From: Dichotomocladium elegans
Lineage: Eukaryota > Mucoromycota > Mucoromycetes > Mucorales > Lichtheimiaceae
DNA: 64,000 nt
Direction of reading: 5' to 3'
Assembly: GCA_025716815.1 (NCBI GenBank)
Contig: JAIXMN010000005.1
Coordinates: 62,001-126,000, forward strand
The notes under the pieces were generated by a model. It was given only the letters and a program-made list of their open reading frames with translations, was not told the origin of the DNA and searched no databases. The stretch's first letter is position 1, and each line of letters opens with the position of its first letter. Below are positions 21,756-33,596 of this stretch, one piece after another. Both the position numbers and the translations under genes were made by a program.

Positions 21756-23330
21756 TCAAATGCTCTCCATACGGCAAAAAACATGCCACAGTAGATCCTT
21801 GTTTTTCCAGTATGAGAAATGGGCACTGAGACCGAGTATATATTCGTTTGCCATCATGCCCGTCTCAGGCGTGAGTTCATAATCGATTCTACGGCCATGG
21901 GGAAGTGCAAACTCATCGTCGACTGGCGTACTTGGCGCTGTGGACTCGTATGAAGCTCTCTGAAATGCGCTCGACGCCCGGCTACTGGCGTCATCGTCAT
22001 CGCCTTCGTCTTCGTCGACATTGCCATTGACTGGATCGTTCTTGTTCAGATCTGGCATGCTATTTGACCTGGGAAGACATGCATCCTGTGCTGCTGCTAC
22101 TGTGGATTTCCTAGATCTGAGGATATCGCCCTCGCTTGCTCGCCTGGGCATATCGGCGGTCGGTCGCGGATCATTGTATGTTGAGGAAGAGGAGCCAAAC
22201 CATTGCCATACAGCGGACGAAAGATAACCTAACAAAGAAGCTTGTGTCGGCACTGCCCGCTCGACGGTGGCAGCCGGGGTATCCTTGAACGCCTCGTTCA
22301 TCAATGGCTCCATCCTGAAAGCAGCAGGATCGTAAGGGTGGTAAATATTCTCAAACACAATCGAGTCGTGAGGCCGATAGTACCGTGGATCTTGGTTGCG
22401 GGCTACTAAGAGACCAGCCACTGGACAGCCCATGCCAAAGAGGTAGTCTGGAATAAAGTTGAGTCGAGGAACCTTAACATTGAACCTATTTTTGTGTTCC
22501 GCCTCTATCGGTGTAAGGTTTGCGCGCTGATGGGCAAGCAAATCCCAGGTGATTAGACCGCCGAGCGAATAGCCCAAGACAGCAATCTTTCCGCAGAACC
22601 CAGGATTCTCCAAAATAAATGCATCGTACGCCGCATTGAATTCTTTGGCTACATGCTGCAGGATGCTTTCGCCGCGATCATGAGAGAAATAGTACAGAAC
22701 ATCTGCTAGATAATCAGTTTCAATCATGCGCACTGTGGGAATAGACTTTGGCACAATGCGGCTCATCGTTGCGTCCGTCTGCTGATGAATATGACGGTGC
22801 CACTCGATCGGAATCATCTTGATGTTCATATCTTGATTTGGCAGTCGAGCCTCGAGGACTTCGCTCATCGTATCCCGTAGGCTTTGCACTACAAATGCAA
22901 GGCTTGTCAGCAACAGAGTCCGTCAAAGGGCCTATACATGACTGGCCGCTGATGCTTACTATGCTGAGCAAACATGCCGTACTGCTCGGTTTGCTATATA
23001 GAAGATTAAACTTAATATACTCCCAGGATGGCGGAATGAATATGTATAAAAGAATGAATGTAGCCGCCTTACTTGACCAATACCCTAGAACAGTGAGGGA
23101 TTAGTACCAAACCAACAGGTCGCAATGAAAACGCTTACGTGAATGACAAAAATGACATGATCATTCGGTGTATTTGTGGCGTTATCGGATCCTGCAATGT
23201 TCTCATAATCTGCTGAGACGTTGGTTTAGAACAAGGAATCTAGTTTTTTATTACCCGTCTGTCTACCTTGTAAACACTGATCATCCACAAATTCAGATGT
23301 GTCAAAACTGGTGGCATCAAAAAACATCAT
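21756..23330 (-). CDS. DDHD-domain phospholipase (phosphatidic-acid-preferring PLA1 family)
   Basis: Intracellular serine lipase of the PA-PLA1/DDHD family, which hydrolyses phosphatidic acid or related phospholipids. Exons 23330-23267, 23209-23139, 23084-23073, 22993-22960 and 22888-21756 give 437 aa. Joined exons produce HVIFVIHGIGQQTEQYGMF, a classic family start; its GIGQ part is a separate 12-nt exon. The nucleophile motif is GYSLGG, Ser at about 168. The DDHD region begins near DYLFGMGCPVAGLLVARNQ and ends with the C-terminal strings RIDYELTPE and HFSYWKNKDLLWHVF. Between them lies an acidic, Ser-rich insertion (about residues 270-380). The N-terminus is short (MMFFDATSFDTSEF), so upstream WWE/SEC23-binding domains found in some relatives are absent. 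Family is certain, substrate inferred. Confidence 0.92.
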
Positions 23331-24758
23331 GAAAGGAAGCGAAGAAGAATAGATTGAAAAGGAAAGGAGGAAGAGAACTAAAGAAATACTAGAGGAAAGA
23401 GAAGGTTTTCCTTCCCCTCCCTCCCCCTTCCCATGTCAACACGGGCTAAAAGCAAAGGAGCAGCGCCCACAAAGCCTCCTCTTTCTTTTTATACGTTCCA
23501 CTCCTACCTAATCCTCCTTGTTCCGCATCCAACACTCACAGACAGAGGAGAGAACGAAGGGAAGAAAGAAGAAAAAATGAAGTACCCACCGGCAGTAACA
23601 CATGTAGGTTTGAGCTGTCAACTCCCTCCTCTATGACGGCTTTTAGAACAAGTAAACAGAATGCATCTCTTTCTTCGCCGTCGATGAAACTAAAAAAGAA
23701 ACAAGAGAGGGGTTGACGGGAAGGTGAGGGGGGAAAATAAAGAAAAGGAAACGGTAGCTGGAAAAAAAAGAGGGGCAAGGTGGTGTTCGAAATCGTCTTT
23801 TAAGTAGAAGTGGTACGTTGCCTCGCTGATACACGGCGATACAATCGCATTGATCTAAACAAGCGATGCATCTGATATCTTATGGTGGAATGTGCGCTAG
23901 TCATTCGTTGCGGTTCAACTATCTATCGTGTATCAGCTATGTTATCTATTGCAGGCAGGAGAGCGGAGTGCCTCATCGGAATGCATCATTTTTACTTGTA
24001 AATTTGACATGGCCAACTAGCCAAGTTAAATTTTTTCTGTATTAGCAACCGCCCCACTCATTATGCGCACAGAGGAGAGAGACAGAGAGAAACAACCAGG
24101 CAGCCGATATTGCTTCTTTTGCTTAGGAGAGGAGATAAAGGAGTGATTACCCGAGCAATTAGTTCGAGGTGGCAACTCACTCGTCCATTAGGAGGTTACA
24201 GCCGAATTATTGCCACTGGAACAAAGTCTGCAATCGATAGGACGAGACAACGTTCGGTATATTTATTATCCTTTTCCTGCAGAGTAACAGTAGTTCTTTT
24301 GGTAAAGGAGGGACCCTATTTTAGCTTACATATGCATCTCTATTCATCCCATACCTAAACTGTGTAGCATGCTGGTGTTTATATGCTTTTTCCCTCTTCA
24401 TTGTGTCGCTATCTTCCCCTTTTATTTTCTCTGCGGATATGCAGCCCCTACTTGGCAACCCCTATCATCGCACATAAAGAAAACTTTCTTGATAGGTGTT
24501 ACCCGACGCGCATATACAATACAAACTTAGTATTAATTTTTGTTTTTTTTTCTTCACCAATACATACAGTATACATGGATCGCTGGTCCGCATCGAGTGG
24601 GATATCTGTAAATGACTGCAACAATCGATCCCACTTATGGTGTGCATGTCAAGGTATAATTGGTTCTTTATACAAGTGGGGAGGGTCAAGAAGGGGCCAG
24701 GCATGATCAAGGTCTATACTATACTATCTAGTTGTATCGGAAGAGAAAGAAGACAGAC
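23331..24758. other. Spacer upstream of the phospholipase gene
   Basis: Purine-rich on the plus strand at 23340-23400 and 23540-23580, and again at 23690-23775. Contains the phospholipase promoter and the transporter 3' region. Small frames (23433-23636, 24110-24358, 24383-24706) have no support. Confidence 0.45.
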
Positions 24759-26130
24759 TTAAACCCTTTCGGTCATGACTATTGCACCACCCTCTAGCTG
24801 TTTATCGAGTGGTAACGACGATGTGGTCCGATTCCCGCTGGCATCGTTTCCGATTTGATCTAAACTTTCCAAGTCGACGGTAGCTGATCGTTTATCGTCT
24901 GTAGAGCTGAATTCCGTTCGTAGAGTGTATGATTGAAGCCCCAATGAAGCAAGGAGCGCCACCGCAGCGAAGGCTGTTGAGCCCCAAAACGACATGTGGA
25001 TCGCGTCCATGTAGGCTTCAATAACCTCGGAGCGTATTGACTCAGGGAGGTCCCAGAGGTAGGCAGAGCTCTGGCGGACCAAGGCAGCCGAGACGCCGTC
25101 GACGGAGGCGAGCCGCTGGTACAATGTGTTTGAGAGGATTGTGCCTTGGACCGTGATACCGGTGATACCTCCGCTCAGATCACAGAGTGTCATCAGCGAG
25201 ATGACAGCAGGAACACTGTATGATAATAATCATGACGAGGGTGAGCGCGCATGAAAGCGTGAAAATAATAATATAAAACCTACTGCTCCAGACTAACAGA
25301 AGCTTGGGCAGTGACGATACTCGAGTTGAGCATGCCACCCACACCTACGCCTGTCACAAGCATCAGGACAACAATGAGACCCCGGCTCGAATCTGGCTTG
25401 AGTAGTTGTAGCAAACCGCTTGCTACGGTGAGGATACCAAGTGAGGCGCGGATCGCCCAACAATAATGACCTGTCCTGACGATTACTAGACCGACGGCCA
25501 CGTTCGCGACGCAGGCAACAAACACCAAGCTGAGGAGCTCCAGATTGGTTGCCATTGGATCCTCAAGCCGAATAACCGAGAGGTATAATGGGATATACGT
25601 CATAAGAGACTGGAAGTTACCACCATAGCAGAATGCAGATACCAGGATGAGGAGACTGCTTCTGTTTTTAACATAACGAGGAATAACTGGCTCAGCGGCT
25701 CCGACGCGTTCCCACACACCAAATCCCACAAGAAGCGCCGACCCTATGCACAGGAGACTGACAATCACCGCAGAGCTCCAGCCTTTTGTTATACCATCGT
25801 TTTATCAATCGCTGTGATACTTGTCTTGCCAGCGCGACTCCCACGCACGTACGCAATTTAACTTACCAAAGGAAGTGCCACCCCAACTCAGCGCCAGAAT
25901 GAGCAACACCGCAGAGGCAAACCATAGGACCATACCAATGATATCATTGCGGACTCTATTGATGCGAGGCGCATCCTTGATGGACACAAGAACAAGAAAC
26001 AACGCCACGACAGCACTATGGACCAAAGTTCTCAGTGCCTTATACTACTTGTGTTACGCAATGACGCACGTACATGGACAACTAAATGCATCAAGCAACG
26101 ACAAAGATTGCAGTCCATGTTCCAAACAGG

Positions 26131-26194
<64 letters not shown>

Positions 26195-27298
26195 TCAGTA
26201 TTTGTTTGGTTCATTCTGTTTTCCTCTGAGAAAGAGATTCGATGAAAGGGCTTATTACCCATTTGACCTACCGCCATCCAGAACACAGTCCTCCAATTGG
26301 TGTGTGTGACAGCAGCGCCACCTACAAATCCCGGATTAGTTGCCGCGCCGAAGTCATCCTTTGGACCCACTAACCGACAAGCGCGCCGACCACATATCCA
26401 AGACCCCACGAAGCGCCAAGGGCAGCTTGGTATTTGCCAATATATCTAGCAGGTACATGATCTGTCGAATTACATAAATAACCGATTCAACCAACTCTGC
26501 ATATGGAGCAGGGAAAAAAGAGATTTACCCGCGATCACGATCTTCATCAAGCTGTCAAACGCTCCGACCCCGATACCACACAAGGCTCGCGCAACCACGA
26601 GCATCAGCATAGACTGGGCCGCTCCGCATAACGCTGCTCCAACGATATAACTTGCCAATGCCATGACAAAGCTAAGTCTGCGGCCGAGAACATGGACATA
26701 TCGACCATAGAGTGGCTGCGCAGTAGCTGCAGTCAACAAAAAAGCCTATATATGCAAATAAAAAGATATATGTATAAATAGACAGACCTTTTTCTTTTTT
26801 TCCTGGTGTGGGTTTGGGGAAGGGAAAACTGGTGGTGGTGATGGTGACGATAGGGGTGAGGTTCGGGTCAAAATTAACCGTCTGCGCCCAGCTGTAAAGA
26901 CCAAAGCCGTTGTATTCCGCAGCAACCAGGGGCAAATTGCTGCTAATGACAATGTTATCAAAAGCCGCCAGAAAGGAAATGACACATAATCTGCAAGGCA
27001 GGAGAGTAAATTTTAGAATGGAATGTTCAATGAATTTATGCGAAGACGAAAAGAGAGATTTGCCAACGTTACGATGTGACGATAAAACTGAGCTTTTTGT
27101 TCTCAAACATCTATTTAACAAAAAAAGCGGGGCGGGGGAGGGGAGGGAGACATGCGAAGATAATTGATCCTGCCCAAAAAAATAAAAATTTGTCCACAGA
27201 TGTCTTTGCGAAGATGATCTACGAGCACAAAGTTTTCGGTTAGTCTCAGGCTCTGCGGTACCCGGGACATCGAGAACAAGTCTTGCGAGTGAAACCAT
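24759..27298 (-). CDS. Major facilitator superfamily transporter (DHA2/14-TM drug:H+ antiporter-like)
   Basis: Membrane transporter, probably plasma membrane or vacuolar. Exons 27298-27198, 26990-26879, 26745-26529, 26461-26375, 26321-26272, 26038-25867, 25782-25284 and 25215-24759 give 564 aa, normal for 14-helix MFS proteins. TM1 carries FLAAFDNIVISSNLP, the family pattern D-x-x-I-V-x-x-x-L-P. The loop motif A is LYGRYVHVLGRRLSF, followed by VVARALCGIGVGAF. Later signatures are THTNWRTVFWM and ITGITVQGTILSNTLYQRL. The tail after the last helix is hydrophilic, Ser/Asp-rich. The donor of exon 1 (CATCT|GTGGAC) is weak, so the N-terminal join is the least certain. The intron at 26039-26271 holds a large TA/TG repeat. 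Substrate cannot be told from sequence. Confidence 0.88.
26135..26192. repeat. (TA)n(TG)n compound microsatellite
   Basis: About 14 TA units followed by about 15 TG units in the fifth intron of the MFS transporter gene. Alternating purine-pyrimidine over nearly 60 bp, a candidate for slippage and for Z-DNA in the TG half. Confidence 0.9.
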
Positions 27299-27568
27299 TT
27301 TATTAGATGAGTGATTGTGGCTATTTATATAAAACAGAGAAAGGATCGCGAGCCAGGAACATAAACTTACAAATGCGAAACACGAAATATATGCGCATTT
27401 GCATACCAGAGATAAGAAAAAGACGGATTTTTTTGGGGGGGAGGGGAAGGAGAGGGAAACGAAACACGGTATTTTTTTTCAATATGTACAAAATTGACTA
27501 AAAACTGCAAAAAAACAAGAATGAACAATGAGGACAGGCGAAGCGTGTTCGGTCAACAAAAAGACCAT

Positions 27569-28837
27569 TTAGCCGCAAATGGGTTCAGGAGAAGGACAGG
27601 GAGACAAGGATGGAGGATGTGTAGGCGGAGAGGGAGGGGAGGCTGTGTTGCCATAAAAACAGTACTTGGCAATAATGTCGCGATATCGAAGTTGGAGCAC
27701 GTCGTCGTCACTGCTTTCAGTTGCGATGGCGGGTGCTACATGGTGCTGTTCGAAGAGACGGCCAACAAAAGGATACTGACAGGCCATTTCGGAAGGTGGG
27801 GGGTAAGACGTCACTCTCTTCGCTTCTGATAGTGAAGCGCCAAAGTCGTAACGCAGCCCGAGTTTCTTCTTGGCCGCTACCACGTGCTTCGGGGGTTCGA
27901 TGACCAGGGATGGCGGGGACAACTTTGACATGGCGATCGCGGCTGCTGATGCTGATGGTGACACCGGAACAACGAATGCCGCCTGCTTGGCTTGATTCGA
28001 TTCGTTTCGAGTTGACCGAATCTGGTCCACAGAAGGGCGTTTGATGTCATGGTCACAAATCATTTGTAGTTTTTCTTCTTCCTTTTCTTGCGATGGAGTC
28101 ATTTCATCTGAAGCAGGCACTGCTATTGCTGCTTCGGTATTATTACACACCGTGACATCGATCTGATAGTTGTGGCCGCTATTGTTATCCCAATAGTCTG
28201 TGCCATTGACGGTATAACGGAGGGCAAGGTAAAGGGTAGTAGTGGCAGAAGAGTCTGGGCCGATTTCAATCTGGAAGCTGAAGCGGTCCCACGTGTTGGC
28301 GCTACTCGCAATGGGTTCTCGGTACATGGCTTCGGTCTCGTGGAACGATTGCCAGCAGTCGGTCGTATACCGGACCACGACATGTTTCTGGAAGGCGAGA
28401 TTAGCGACCCTGCATCGTCCTATCAGCGTGATAGCACTGGCATCGCAATTGCTCGCGACCTGGACAGTTTCCATCCGAATCATGGCAGCATTGGATGTTG
28501 TTGTTATTGACGACCGTATCATCATCTTGTCTGGCCAGTTGATACGCCTGAGTTCAATTGACACTGGCCGAGATGGCGGGTCTCCGTCGCGTATCGCCGA
28601 TGGGGCTTGTGTTTTGAGGAAAAATCGCACCTGCTCCAGATGTGCCCCTTCATGAAAACGAACGCTCTTCTTTTTCTTGCCATATGCTTTTGCCATAGAT
28701 TCCAGTCTCGCCGGAGCCGTCTTGCTATGCACTAATGTTACCCGTCGTCGGCGATCGTGGAGCTGCGGAATGAATCCCATCGTGCCCCTTGCGTTCGTGA
28801 GTACCATGGGTGGCGAGAACGAGGGTGCCAAGTCCAT
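27569..28837 (-). CDS. Protein phosphatase 1 glycogen-targeting subunit (CBM21, GAC1/PIG-like)
   Basis: Single-exon 422-aa protein that would bring PP1 (Glc7) to glycogen and thereby activate glycogen synthase. The PP1-docking RVxF motif is KKKKSVRFHEG (core KSVRF, about residues 57-61). A CBM21 carbohydrate-binding domain follows at about 115-230, with VVRYTTDCWQSFHETEA, then TWDRFSFQIEI and the diagnostic end YWDNNSGHNYQI. The N-terminal 50 and C-terminal 180 residues are low complexity, Ser/Pro/Glu-rich. The ATG at 28837 is preferred because the frame upstream reads like a 5' leader; a TATA-like TATATAAAAATA lies near 28949-28960. Budding-yeast counterparts include Gac1, Pig1, Pig2 and Gip2; I cannot choose among them. 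Confidence 0.9.
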   Translation of the reverse strand: MDLAPSFSPPMVLTNARGTMGFIPQLHDRRRRVTLVHSKTAPARLESMAKAYGKKKKSVRFHEGAHLEQVRFFLKTQAPSAIRDGDPPSRPVSIELRRINWPDKMMIRSSITTTSNAAMIRMETVQVASNCDASAITLIGRCRVANLAFQKHVVVRYTTDCWQSFHETEAMYREPIASSANTWDRFSFQIEIGPDSSATTTLYLALRYTVNGTDYWDNNSGHNYQIDVTVCNNTEAAIAVPASDEMTPSQEKEEEKLQMICDHDIKRPSVDQIRSTRNESNQAKQAAFVVPVSPSASAAAIAMSKLSPPSLVIEPPKHVVAAKKKLGLRYDFGASLSEAKRVTSYPPPSEMACQYPFVGRLFEQHHVAPAIATESSDDDVLQLRYRDIIAKYCFYGNTASPPSPPTHPPSLSPCPSPEPICG

Positions 28838-31631
28838 TGAATCAAAAGCGCGGTTAGAGATAGCGTTGTAAGGCGAGTAGAAAAAGGAGAAAGAGAAATT
28901 CCTTCGAGATAAGGGAGAGCGCGAGAGATAAAAAATAAAGGGGGGGTGTATATAAAAATATGGCGTGGGTAAGCCAAGCTGATAAAAAAAAGAGAGAGGA
29001 GAAGCAGATATCACCCTGTAAACGCTTATAAATACATGAGAAGACGGAGGGATCCGTACCAAACAGACTAGTAGCATTCTCGCGTTATACGAACTTTTTT
29101 CGCTATTATTATTTTATTTATCTATTGACCATCGAAACTTTTTCTCGCCCGCCTTATTCATATTATTTATTTACTTTTACTTCCCACGCAATCGGCGTTC
29201 AGGATAAGGGACTATCTATCTCTCAACCAAATGCATTGGATATCTGCAATGAGCCGCCCAGCCAAAAAATGGTAAATGATATCTCAAGGGAAGAATGAGA
29301 AGGGGGTTGTGCAAAAATACACTAATAGCTACTTTTGGGAGCACACTCTCCCTCGCATACACCGTCTGTTCGTCCATCAGTTCTATCTGGGCGGTCTGCC
29401 AATGCATATACCCGGTTTGTGCTGCTGTTTCCCCCGCTCGCTATTTCTGTTTGTGGTATAGGATGGGGCTAAGGATTGTCACGATCCTCTCCACATCCAT
29501 TTTCCATATCAAGCACTTGATATATACACTTATTTAATACGTATGTGAGAGCCGTTCTCGACCTTATCTGACGGGATACAACCAAAGTGGTGAGCTCTCG
29601 TAGAGCGGGGTGGCTTCAAAGAGAGAGTCCGGTTGGGGTAAGTGGATCCTGTTTTCCATTATAGGGCACAGTCGGATCTATAATTCATCTTAGTGCTTCT
29701 CTATCCTTCCTCAAGCTTTGCTTTAATGTTCAATTACCCCAACATTTGTATCAATGGCGGTTTATGTACACACCCGCTCGTACACAATAATAACAATGAC
29801 ACAACAGTCTGCATAGACGTATGTGTTGATGCAATTTTCTTTCTCACCGATTCCAGCGGTTCTAGATACTTGTTTCCAATGACCCCTTTCGCTTCTTAAT
29901 AGGCTGCTACAATAATACATTGTGGAGATCGCTCGGGTGTTTCGGTAGACCCGCGGTTGATTCTATACCATATCAGGAAATCGTAACCTGGACAAAGCGC
30001 TTTTTTTGTTGTTGTTGTTGTTTTCGTCCTACGTTATCGTAGTGGCGGGAATTTGCACAGCGATCTCACAACAATCCAAACAAAACCAACTTTTAATGGG
30101 TCATTTCACACAAACAAACTCAACGCATCCAAGTCATGCGAGTATCTACACAGTTCCTCCCTTTCTCTTTCTCTTGCTCACACGCCATTCATTGCCGGGA
30201 CGCCCACCGAAAACCGCGTGATCTACAGAAAAATAGATGTGAAACAAAAAGGTTCCAGGCTCTTGATATTCTCGCCTTTGGTACGCGCGCAGATGAAAAA
30301 GAGAAAGCGCCATCGTGTCATTTGTTTATCGAATGTACATGCCTTGTCGAACTAAATGCCCAACTTTCACCCACATCCCCAAACGCCTCCCTTTTGGTCT
30401 AAATTGACTTGTACCCACTGAGCATTCGAAAGCGCTGCTTGGAAAACAACCCGCATAAAGAACATTCAAATGTCAAACAATAATAGTAGCTATAGGCAAA
30501 CAGGCTGCTTGGGCTAGCACTGGATCTTCATGATTATTTGTATGCTAAAGACATACACAGTCTCTGTTGCAATCCATGCTGATAAGGCAAAGGAATCCAT
30601 CCGCGTGACGAAGTGCACCGTGTGGGAAATTCCCTCCGTTGCCGGAAATAAGGTTTCTTTTTTATGTAGCTGCTTTCCGTATGATGATGCCATAGACGCG
30701 CGTATAAAAGAGCAAGATAAGTGTGAGCGAGAATTGGGGGAGGGCAAGTTGTTTTGCAGTGATCAACCACCAAGGGGTAGATGTGCTCCTCTGGCTGTTT
30801 AAAAAATGGGAATCCATAAAAGGAAACGACCCCTTTTACTAGATCCGGTCAAAATGAAAGAGAGCACGCTAGTCGATGATCCATTTCCTTGTGGAACAGC
30901 ATAGGAAGCACTCATTAGTCTTGCTTCTACGGAAAACGAGAAACAATTTCTGTCATTTGCAGCCCGTAGCTAATTTCCAAATCGCGCGCTTTTACGTGCA
31001 TAATAAGCCAACTGGATCTGATAAACACGGCTACCATATGTCTTTTTTTCATTTTTCATTTTTCACATTTAATCAGTCTATGTTTGGAATAAATGCCAAA
31101 GCACGACGATTATCCGTTGCTCCAGACACTATACCCAGGCTTTATTTGTCCACCAGTCTTGCTCCTTTCTCTCTCTGATATATCTCATTATTATATACCT
31201 TTATATAATAATTTTGGGCTCTATGACCCCCACATACGTTTTGTTAAAGCTGGTATCCACCCATACTCTGGCTGACTTGCCCTAATTAGACGCCATGGGA
31301 AATTCGAGTCATTTTTATAGCGTCTGCTTCCAAAGCAGACCTAAAACAGAGACTAGATAGTACCGCAGAAATCTCCGTGTAACGTCATGGAAAATGGTGA
31401 TAGAGATTTTTAGAAACCGTGAAGCCATAATATGCATTGTCTTTTTCGTGTTCCTCTTGCCTTAGTGTACATGAAAACATATTGACCAGTAGTGATACGA
31501 GGTAATTTAAACCGAGGCAAATATATACTTTATTTCGAGAATAATTTTCGCCAGGGAGGAAAATTATGATATAATGTCGCATAAAAACATAAAAGTTGTC
31601 GCATGGATAAAGAAGGCCGGAGACATACCCG
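28838..31631. other. Gene-poor spacer
   Basis: About 2.8 kb without a supported gene. It holds the PP1-subunit promoter (28838 to about 29100), a (TTG)n run at 30007-30021, and a perfect 8-bp stem with a 3-nt loop at 31322-31340 (GTCTGCTT / AAGCAGAC). Many short frames on both strands (for example 29693-29899, 30136-30402, 30530-30802) show no domain and overlap one another. Confidence 0.5.
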
Positions 31632-32440
31632 TTACTCAACAGAATATATCAGCCTCATCCTTACTCTTTCATTTACCCCAAAGGTGGCTGGTGTGCCATT
31701 GTGGTGACAATGGCGGAAGAGGGAAGAACGGAAGGATCCGGAACTGTTGAACGTCGACGACGAGGAAGCAGACGAACAAAAGCACCTCGACGAAGCCATG
31801 GTGGGGCACCTGCGCTGGTGCAGCCAAACCACGGTCCCACCCAAAGCCCATATCCTCTCCTCTCGAGGCACTTGAGTAAGGCTGATATCGTTATCTACAG
31901 ACAATCCGGAATATTTGAAGGTTGCAGAGTGGAACAAGTCGGTATGATAGGGTAACCTATTGCCTTTTACTCTGCTCTTAATAACTGACCAATACTGCTC
32001 AATCGGATTGAGTTCAGGCGAGTATGGTGGAAGATAAGTACATCGATATCGTCTACACTCGATAAATTTAACGACATCCTCAGCCTTATGGATAGGTGCA
32101 TTATCCATTACCAAACAATGGCCCTTCATATATTCATACTTATCCATCTCGTCCATCGTAGCCTTAAAGAAGCTGAGATAATGTCCAGTTACAGTTTCTC
32201 TGCTCGCAACTTCAGATTGACCTGCCCTCTTTCTTTTTATGATTGGTGGCTGCAGGAGTCTCAAGCCCATTTAATGAGGCCGAATGCTGAGATTGCTCCC
32301 AAGATCGTGGTTGTCTTTGTCTTGTCTCTGGTATTGTGACCACTGCAGGAGTCCCTTTCTTGGACCATGTCATGCTGTGTTTCATATTGATATGGAATCC
32401 CGACTCATCAAGAAAACGCAGTTTTAATAACGTCAGCCCG
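31632..32440 (-). pseudogene. Tc1/mariner transposase, DDE half, frameshifted (copy C)
   Basis: Reading the minus strand from about 32430 gives KLRFLDESGFHINMKHSMTW and SKKGTPAV, then TTILGAISAFGLIK in a second frame. MGLRLLQPPIIKRKRAG follows in a third, so at least two frameshifts break the gene. The last open frame (32270-31632) carries KGHCLVMDNAPIHKAEDVV and YLPPYSPELNPIEQYW. Catalytic residues are Asp in FLDESGF, Asp in VMDNAPIH and Glu in NPIEQYW, with 34 residues between the last two, the DD34E spacing of Tc1 elements. The C-terminal stretch after about 31850 is Ser/Cys-rich and probably out of frame. No clear terminal inverted repeats were found by eye. Dead copy. Confidence 0.85.
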
Positions 32441-33596
32441 CTACTACGCCTGCAAGCGCAGTGCCATGAAGAGCAAGATTACGACATTGCCCTCACAGAG
32501 AATTTGATGAAGGTATTTTAAACTAGAACACCTTCACCGCTTCATTATATGTTTTGATGGCAAGATCATGTTATACAATGTCATGATAACCAGAGCCATC
32601 ATTTCTTCCCGTCACTTCTATAACTTTGCCTCCTATGCAAAATCCCTCCTTTGCTGGATCTTCAAGCTTCAGCCTGCATAGACCGGGAGTAGTAGCTAGT
32701 ATAAACAAAGAAATAAAAACACGTCGCTATTCTGAATTTGTTTCTGCATTCATATAATCTTTACAGGCCCCAATTGGATATTTATTGGTCTTCTCAGCGA
32801 CGGCTGCATCCCACTATATAGAGTCCGTCCAGGATCTGCGAAAGTAAAATACATAACCCGGTTCTTACAGCCATCCGTGCAATTAGTGTCGCCTATTAGA
32901 CTCTAACTTCTTATGATCCTCAATGAAGTGTGCAGACCAACACGTCATATGCACAGCTGTTAATCAGGCCAACAAAAATCAAGGTCTTGAAGATATGATT
33001 AGCTGTCAATCCTATAAACAATCCAAGAGCTGAAGGAAGTTATTTCCAAAGTCCAGTTCAAGCGGATATGGCGCCTGCCTTTGCACTGAGAGAGGCGTCC
33101 ATATGCCGAAGCTCGAGATAACTACTAGGCTGTGTCGCGGTATTCCCAACAGGCACGAGACGGAGACAGTTTTCTTCGATGATAAATTCACATTGACAGC
33201 TTGAGTGCGATTACCAATGAGGTAAAACGAGACGATTTCCAATCCTTCTACCTTTGTAACATGACGGACTTGCTGACATGAGTTGCCAGCAGTAATAGTT
33301 CAGGTTGGCAAGGCAGCTCCATTAAATTGATAACTGTACAGAAGCTTGATTGTCGTAAGCTTTGAAGCTAATACAACTATTAACTTCAGTAAATATTTGT
33401 GAAAACCTTTTTCCTAAATGGGACTACGATCATTAACTCTTATCTGCTTCGTCCGATGATGAATTCTGATTATATCGGAATGATTTTTATTCTCAATAGA
33501 TGTTCCAGATATTACCTGAACTGTTCTCTTAATTGGTAATCTACTACAGGAAGAAATATTTTAAAATTTGAAGCGTCTCGATACATACTAATAATC
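32441..33596. other. AT-rich spacer next to the Tc1 remnant
   Basis: No supported gene. The 5' part of the Tc1 element probably continues into 32441-32650, but I could not align it convincingly. A minus-strand frame at 33012-33242 has no known features. Confidence 0.4.

Noticed and set aside
26039..26271. Apparent frame break in the MFS gene between exons 5 and 6
   Set aside because: An acceptor at ATAAG|GCA (exon from 26038) restores frame with the GTAGGT donor, so the gene appears intact.
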